A DNA stretch of 64,000 bases from positions 750,501 to 814,500 of the forward strand of contig NZ_OY764015.1 of NCBI RefSeq assembly GCF_963667775.1. The letters run 5' to 3'. This document shows positions 59,735 through 64,000 of this stretch, piece by piece. The translations under genes were made by a program, and so were the position numbers. The notes beneath the pieces are model-generated. The model was not told where the DNA came from, made no database searches, and saw nothing but the letters and a program-made list of their open reading frames with translations. Positions within the stretch are counted from its first letter, which is position 1; every line of letters begins with the position of its first letter. Source of the DNA: an uncultured Trichococcus sp. (lineage in GTDB: Bacteria; Bacillota; Bacilli; Lactobacillales; Aerococcaceae).

Positions 59735-60062
59735 TTTGTTCCTCTCCCTTCAGCAGTGCGTTCTCGATTTTCAGCTCTTCGTTTTCTTCCCGGAGAACTT
59801 CGATTTCATCTTCCAGTTTCTCTACAATGACCTTGTACCCGTTGATATCTTTGACATATTTTTGCTCAATGTCTTTGATCTGTGATTTCAGTTGCTTCAC
59901 TTCGTCGCTTAAGGCGTCCACTTGCTCTTTGTAAAACGTGAACAGTTTTGTGATGTTTTCCGTATACTGCTGTTCTACCGACCCGTTTGTCTGCTTATTC
60001 GCGACTGAGTATGTGACCACGCCCGTGACGGCGCTTGCGATTATTGCGGATAGCCACTCCAT
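59724..60062 (-). CDS. Prophage coiled-coil protein with N-terminal membrane helix
   Basis: 112 residues: a hydrophobic helix at 3-20, then a long coiled coil (about 40-105: heptads such as YKEQVDALSDEVKQLKSQI and IVEKLEDEIEVLREENEEL). Often found just before holins in phages of Gram-positive bacteria; exact role unknown. AAGGAG upstream of the ATG. Confidence 0.75.
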   Translation of the reverse strand: MEWLSAIIASAVTGVVTYSVANKQTNGSVEQQYTENITKLFTFYKEQVDALSDEVKQLKSQIKDIEQKYVKDINGYKVIVEKLEDEIEVLREENEELKIENALLKGEEQNGI

Positions 60063-60116
60063 ATCCCACGCTCCTTATTCATAATAAAAGGCCGCCCAGA
60101 TGGACAGCCCGCCGTT

Positions 60117-60227
60117 TTATTCTTGTTCGAGTAAAACTAATACCGCATCTCGCCAAACCATTGGCACGTCATCGATTGTTTTGAGTCCTTTTGTGATCAG
60201 GTTGTAATATAGTTTCGCCATGCTCAT
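60117..60227 (-). CDS. XkdX family phage protein (36 residues)
   Basis: MSMAKLYYNLITKGLKTIDD is its start, with VPMVWRDAVLVLL following: the YYNLITKGLxTIxDVPxxWR pattern is the XkdX family of PBSX-like tails. Its ATG overlaps the preceding stop (ATGA), and GGGGGG is upstream. Function is not known, but the small gene always follows a tail gene. Confidence 0.85.
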   Translation of the reverse strand: MSMAKLYYNLITKGLKTIDDVPMVWRDAVLVLLEQE

Positions 60228-60583
60228 ACACCCCCCATTAACGCTTCAGCAAGTTCTGCGATTGCCATTTCCGTCTCCGTCTTGTCGATCTCTCGTTGTG
60301 CATCCAGTTCTGCGATTGCCAACATCAAGCCATCGGCTTCGGACGGCTCTGCAGGCGTGACAACATCCAACGATGTAGGGTCTTCGAATAATAAATCAAA
60401 ATACTCTTCGACTATTTCACGCGGCAAGGTGGTGTTGATGGAAACTTCGTCGTACACAAATGTTTCGTTTCCCTCGCTGTCCACCTCGTCCGGCAGTCTC
60501 TTGCGCAAAAATACATCTACCGTGCCGTTGGGCAACGGGTAGTAATCTACTTCATTTTTTAAAGTCGTGCTATAAGATAGCAT
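60224..60583 (-). CDS. Small acidic prophage tail-region protein (119 residues)
   Basis: 119 residues, rich in Glu and Asp, with GGTTG upstream. Its first 14 bases overlap the RT gene end. Such acidic proteins usually sit between the receptor-binding protein and XkdX in siphophages. It is acidic, not basic, so it does not look like the DGR accessory Avd. Confidence 0.7.
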   Translation of the reverse strand: MLSYSTTLKNEVDYYPLPNGTVDVFLRKRLPDEVDSEGNETFVYDEVSINTTLPREIVEEYFDLLFEDPTSLDVVTPAEPSEADGLMLAIAELDAQREIDKTETEMAIAELAEALMGGV

Positions 60584-61871
60584 GCTGCAACCTCTCTTCC
60601 CTTGCCTGTCGGCCTATTATTCTTTTGCATTCTTTGACCAGGTCATCCACTTTGAGTCTAGCGCGAACGGTGTATGTATTCGTGTGTTTATACCAACCAT
60701 ACGCAGATACTACACGCCTCGCGTGACTCACATCGATGGGGAACCCCTTCTTCATCTTCTTTTTCGCCCGCAAGAATTGACGGCGTGTTTTAATAAAGAT
60801 TTTGGCCCGGATGGTGGTTCTCGACTTCCGGAAAACAAATCCCATCATGTCGATCGGTTCGCCATCCGAAAACTTCGATATCTTCCAATCGGGCTTTACG
60901 GTCAGCTGTAAAAATTGATTGATGTAAGTAATCAGCATCCGCATTCCTTTGCGCAAATCCTTTTTCGATGTCCCGGTCAATAGAAAATCGTCCATGTAGA
61001 ACAATACGTGATTGACCAGGCGCACCCGTTTGTTTCCGTTGCGTTTTGATTTCCTGACCTTGAACAACTGCTCCGAAGCGTAGTGATATGCATAGGATAG
61101 GTAATAGTTGCACAAGTATTGAGACAGGTAAGATCCGATGGAAAGGCCGTCTTGGAACATATCCAGTAGCGCGTGTGCGAATTGGACAAGACTATCGTTT
61201 TTGATATCCCTTTCCAAAAGTTCTTTCAACCTCGGAATCGGGATGGAAGGGAAACATTTTTGAATATCACCTTTCACAAAATAGCGAATATCACTTCTCC
61301 AACGTTCGATGTATTTCTTCCCGTACGCCTGACCCCTACCGGGCAATGAGGCGCATTGGAATACGCCGATTTTTGCATTCAGCATCGGTTTCATCGCATT
61401 CACACAAACGTAATTCATGATCTGGTGAATAGGTTCCTCGATGCCAAGCGTTCGTAATTTCCCATTCATGCCGTCAACCTTTTGGAAATACTTGATGGGC
61501 CGAAGCCTCAATCGTCCGCTTTCGATGCGGGCTTTTATATCCAGGGCTATTTTGGGGATAGCCGGTATCAGCTCCTCTCTTTGCATTTCCTTGACGCGTT
61601 TAAGCGGGATCTTCAAATACGTCGCAAACATATTGGATACGTCGTTTCTTTCCCACTTCTCGTCAAGGTATTCGTAACAACACATCTCGATGAATGTGAG
61701 GTTAGTAAAATCTGCGTTTTGACAATAACGCTTTATGATAATCACCCTTTCGGTGTTTATAACTTTCTGATATCTAAATGACGTTCGGTTTTCTACTAGC
61801 CACAAGAATAGCCTTCCGCTATTCTTTCCGATCCGATAACCGGACCGGATTCCGGTTCGATATAATTTCAC
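60570..61871 (-). CDS. DGR reverse transcriptase
   Basis: 433 residues from a GTG at 61871 that has no clear RBS; the true start may be farther in. The RT palm is intact: motif 3 FVKGDIQKCFPSI (Asp202), motif 4 GLSIGSYLSQYL (245-251), motif 5 VLFYMDDFLLTG (YMDD, 292-295), then the thumb (DMMGFVFRKSRTTIR). The IGSxLSQ form in motif 4 in place of QGxxxSP is typical of DGR enzymes, and no group II maturase or retron part is seen. It copies the TR RNA (61943-62044) with errors at A and writes it into VR. The TR lies 71 bases upstream of the start. Confidence 0.93.
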   Translation of the reverse strand: MKLYRTGIRSGYRIGKNSGRLFLWLVENRTSFRYQKVINTERVIIIKRYCQNADFTNLTFIEMCCYEYLDEKWERNDVSNMFATYLKIPLKRVKEMQREELIPAIPKIALDIKARIESGRLRLRPIKYFQKVDGMNGKLRTLGIEEPIHQIMNYVCVNAMKPMLNAKIGVFQCASLPGRGQAYGKKYIERWRSDIRYFVKGDIQKCFPSIPIPRLKELLERDIKNDSLVQFAHALLDMFQDGLSIGSYLSQYLCNYYLSYAYHYASEQLFKVRKSKRNGNKRVRLVNHVLFYMDDFLLTGTSKKDLRKGMRMLITYINQFLQLTVKPDWKISKFSDGEPIDMMGFVFRKSRTTIRAKIFIKTRRQFLRAKKKMKKGFPIDVSHARRVVSAYGWYKHTNTYTVRARLKVDDLVKECKRIIGRQAREERLQHAIL

Positions 61872-61889
61872 TCATGAGAGTAAGCGATG

Positions 61890-61904
61890 CCCGCTCGAAG
61901 CGGG
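61890..61904 (-). promoter_or_regulatory. GC-rich hairpin between TR and the RT start
   Basis: CCCGCT-TCG-AGCGGG on the minus strand (6-bp stem, 3-base loop) in the 71-base spacer. DGR template RNAs need structured flanks, so this may be part of the TR RNA. Confidence 0.5.
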
Positions 61905-61942
61905 GAGATACGACACAAATGTGATGTTCTTTTATCAGAAGT

Positions 61943-62044
61943 GCGCCCCAGGATGTTCCAGTTCGAGTTACCAAGGCCATTGTTGCCATTGACGTAGAAG
62001 AAACCGTACATGGAGCCATTGTTCAGGTTACCGAGCGAATGCCA
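61943..62044 (-). repeat. DGR template repeat (TR)
   Basis: 102 bases that match VR (62138-62239) without gaps except at 16 positions, all of which are A on the minus strand of TR. It encodes (in the VR frame) WHSLGNLNNGSMYGFF, with many AAC/AAT codons, the form that mutates to many amino acids. Toward the RT the match continues five more bases after a G/A mismatch at 61941, which fits the IMH/IMH* boundary. Confidence 0.95.
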
Positions 62045-62093
62045 AGGAGCTGTGTCGTAAATCCTTTTTAAAACATGATGGGCTATGCCCCTC

Positions 62094-62107
62094 TTGGCTT
62101 ACGCCAA
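62094..62107 (-). promoter_or_regulatory. Hairpin just past VR
   Basis: TTGGC-GTAA-GCCAA on the minus strand (5-bp stem, 4-base loop), spanning the target gene's stop codon, 30 bases after VR. A similar stem-loop is required after VR in the Bordetella phage DGR, so it may mark the homing site. Confidence 0.5.
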
Positions 62108-64000
62108 TTCACCCCGGCTGCGCCCGGTTGCAGAAAGGCGCCCCAGGATGAGCCAGCTCGAGTAACCAAGGCCATGGCCGCCAAGGACGCAGAAGAAACC
62201 GTACACGGAGCCACTGCCCAGGCTACCGAGCGAAAGCCAGACGCGATAACCCGTTGTTGGTGCGTTTGTATAAACTCCGTCGGCAAAGCCTGTTGTACTT
62301 GATGCAGCTGCGGCAACAGGAATTAGCGCGGTCGGATGATTCGGGTCGACGCCTAGCTTGCTGATGTACTGCCACGTATTGTTTGTTTGCGCCATCAGCA
62401 CGCTTAATAGCTTGTAGTCCGCAGAAGGACTTCCGGCTTTGTACTGTTTGGCATCATAGCAAACGTATACCTTGATTTTGTAATCAAGCGGGTCGGTATT
62501 GTCGTTGTAGATCATCAGGTTTTGGATGACTTCATATCCACCGACCATCGTTTCGATGCCGTTGATGATAAGCGGCTCTTTTCCGGATGTGTTACTGATC
62601 GGCGAACCATCGTTCCCAAGTACGTTATCACACGCTCCGCTGCCCCACGGTACCGTTGTGATTGTCGTCGTGGCATTTGTATCAAAAGCAGGCGCATCCA
62701 CGTTTACGGCTGAGTTTAACCCGTCCGGAAGCGCCACGATGCTTGTGATTTTGACACGGTTAGCAACGTTATGGACTAGCGCGTTTCCGCGATCATCCGT
62801 TTTCGTGCCGCCGGCATAGTTACCGATCGAAACACGAGATCCGACTACCAGTGCATTTGCTTGCGCGTTGGTAAGTACGACACGGCTCACGCCCGACTCG
62901 TAAATGGATGGTTGGTATTGCAAGTAATATGAAATACACCCTCTCATCACAGCTTCGGAGTTGGTTGTTGCGTATTTCAGGAATAGCATCAACTTCGTCC
63001 AAAAGTCGTCGTGGGTTGTTTTCCCGGAATATTGCTCCCCTTTTGCCTTGAATTTTGTGATTTGGCCATCATGCGACATGCTGTTGGATTCGGGATTAAC
63101 GCCGCTGATGGAGGCTAACTTGCCATCACCGCCCACTCCGGCGATGTATTTCGCGTGTAGCAAGAACGGACGAACGGTGCCGTCCGGTTTGACTGCCTCA
63201 GGCAGCACGGTGAAACCGGCATGCAATGTGTCGGAATACGAGTATCCCCATGTAGTTGGCGTGTCAAATCGCTTGATATAGCCAAGCATATTCATGATAT
63301 ACACGTCGCCGTTGGTTCCGTCGCGCTTGAAACGGGCATCACCCTTGATGGCGGTGATATGATAATCGTCGTTTGCGTCCACATAAGCGTTGACTTCCAC
63401 CGGTTTGAATAACCCGATGTTCGCGTAATCGTCTTGTCCGGCCACTAGATTCGTTGATGGCACGGCTACCAATCCGGCGTTAGCATCCTTTTTCGTTCCC
63501 GTTGGGGATGGGGAGACTTCGTAATTATTGAACTCGGTCGTGTAAATCTTTCCGTCACGATAAGCATCCCAATACTTCCCGACATTGACATATTCGCCTA
63601 GCGCTTTATCGTAGTGCATCGGTTCATCGTTTGATTCCAATTTCTTCACGCGGCCATCGAATGTTGTGACAATCGCGCTGTCTGCTTCTGCGCGCGTATG
63701 GTCAGCCTCTGCACGCGTGCGGTCGTTTGAAGCGGCCGTCCTGTCACTCGCTGCAGCCGTTCGGTCTTCCGCCGCCTTTGTGCGGTCTTGGCCAGCTAGC
63801 GTATGATCGGTGTCAGCCCTAGCGTGGTCGGTGTCTGCGCGGGAATGATCCTCATCGTAACCGGATTGCCTCAGGGCCTCCGCTGCACCAAAGTCGGTAT
63901 CCCTAGCGGATTCCGCGGCAGTATAGGCGTTCTGCCTAGCGGTTTGCGCATCGCTAAACGCCTTCGTTCGGTTCGTTTGATCTGTGTTAAAATTCTGTGT
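62099..64000 (-). CDS. DGR target: prophage tail fibre / receptor-binding protein (N-terminus outside window)
   Basis: The frame is open from the window edge to the stop at 62099 (633 residues visible). A first part (to about residue 117 from the edge) is a run of heptads of the form xD[RH]TxAx (for example DRTRAEADHTRAEADS), a trimeric coiled-coil shaft. The GTG at 63649 is internal, not a start. The middle ~450 residues are a beta-rich fibre body. The last ~60 residues form the variable tip with VR (62138-62239), reading WLSLGSLGSGSVYGFF...GHGLGYSSW, a C-type-lectin-like C-terminus as in other DGR targets. It binds the host surface and is varied by the RT downstream. Confidence 0.9.
   Translation of the reverse strand, partial: TQNFNTDQTNRTKAFSDAQTARQNAYTAAESARDTDFGAAEALRQSGYDEDHSRADTDHARADTDHTLAGQDRTKAAEDRTAAASDRTAASNDRTRAEADHTRAEADSAIVTTFDGRVKKLESNDEPMHYDKALGEYVNVGKYWDAYRDGKIYTTEFNNYEVSPSPTGTKKDANAGLVAVPSTNLVAGQDDYANIGLFKPVEVNAYVDANDDYHITAIKGDARFKRDGTNGDVYIMNMLGYIKRFDTPTTWGYSYSDTLHAGFTVLPEAVKPDGTVRPFLLHAKYIAGVGGDGKLASISGVNPESNSMSHDGQITKFKAKGEQYSGKTTHDDFWTKLMLFLKYATTNSEAVMRGCISYYLQYQPSIYESGVSRVVLTNAQANALVVGSRVSIGNYAGGTKTDDRGNALVHNVANRVKITSIVALPDGLNSAVNVDAPAFDTNATTTITTVPWGSGACDNVLGNDGSPISNTSGKEPLIINGIETMVGGYEVIQNLMIYNDNTDPLDYKIKVYVCYDAKQYKAGSPSADYKLLSVLMAQTNNTWQYISKLGVDPNHPTALIPVAAAASSTTGFADGVYTNAPTTGYRVWLSLGSLGSGSVYGFFCVLGGHGLGYSSWLILGRLSATGRSRGELA
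62138..62239 (-). repeat. DGR variable repeat (VR)
   Basis: The C-terminal coding part of the fibre gene. Compared with TR, 16 of the 23 template adenines are changed here, altering 12 codons (His to Leu, several Asn to Ser, Gly, Leu, His or Tyr, Met to Val, Tyr to Cys). The other 79 positions are identical. Confidence 0.95.

Noticed and set aside
60570-61871. Reverse transcriptase as part of a group II intron or retron
   Set aside because: No maturase/HNH part follows the RT, no intron domain V or msr-msd-like structure was seen, and a TR/VR pair with adenine-only changes lies next to it.
61819-62316. Two short minus-strand reading frames across TR and VR (61819-62019 and 62083-62316)
   Set aside because: They read TR and VR in a frame different from that of the target protein, have no RBS, and look alike only because TR and VR are repeats.

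Overview
The window looks like a chromosome segment of a low-to-medium GC Gram-positive bacterium of the Lactobacillales, most plausibly Carnobacteriaceae (Trichococcus/Carnobacterium-like). This is inferred from the addAB (rexAB), parEC, pflBA, opp, ppaC and DUF3899 gene set, the AGGAGG ribosome binding sites and codon use; no rRNA or other species marker is present. No tRNA, rRNA or CRISPR array was seen.

Layout. 1-4380: end of addA and all of addB (recombinational repair helicase-nuclease). 4757-14219: an AT-rich accessory stretch with an unrecognised protein plus a 59-residue zinc-ribbon membrane protein, a membrane protein, a long GIY-YIG protein, a membrane-anchored coiled-coil protein, and a GmrSD-type (DUF262/DUF1524) restriction-like gene split by an IS630-family element. 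14405-31221: mixed core genes: MFS transporter, subtilisin-like protease, GNAT, SagB-like nitroreductase, XRE/DUF2975 pair, VOC and HAD genes, a lipoprotein fused to a signal peptidase I domain, an ABC exporter, a four-gene cluster (metallo-beta-lactamase fold, DUF89, DUF134, radical SAM), a YlmA-like ATPase and a patatin. Three intergenic gaps here carry triple-hairpin repeats. 31299-35984: ilvBNC-ilvA behind a leader-peptide attenuator. 36161-44328: an oligopeptide permease locus with two OppA genes around oppBCDF. 44702-57870: pullulanase, CorA, metallophosphoesterase, ppaC, pflA, pflB, parC, parE.

58479-64000: the late end of a prophage, read on the minus strand: receptor-binding/tail-fibre protein (truncated by the window edge), reverse transcriptase, small tail protein, XkdX, a coiled-coil membrane protein, holin, amidase. 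This block holds a complete core of a diversity-generating retroelement (DGR). The last ~100 coding bases of the fibre gene (VR, 62138-62239) are nearly repeated at 61943-62044 (TR), just ahead of the reverse transcriptase gene. All 16 differences over 102 aligned bases fall at template adenines (T on the + strand), the hallmark of adenine-specific mutagenic retrohoming. The DGR is the most exciting system in the window; it presumably varies the phage's host-binding tip.

Other points of note: the lipobox-anchored signal peptidase fusion, a 4-bp TATA target duplication that explains the IS630 insertion in frame, an ORF-free candidate small RNA between parE and the prophage, and the paired triple-hairpin repeats. 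All functional statements rest on reading motifs by eye; no database search was run.
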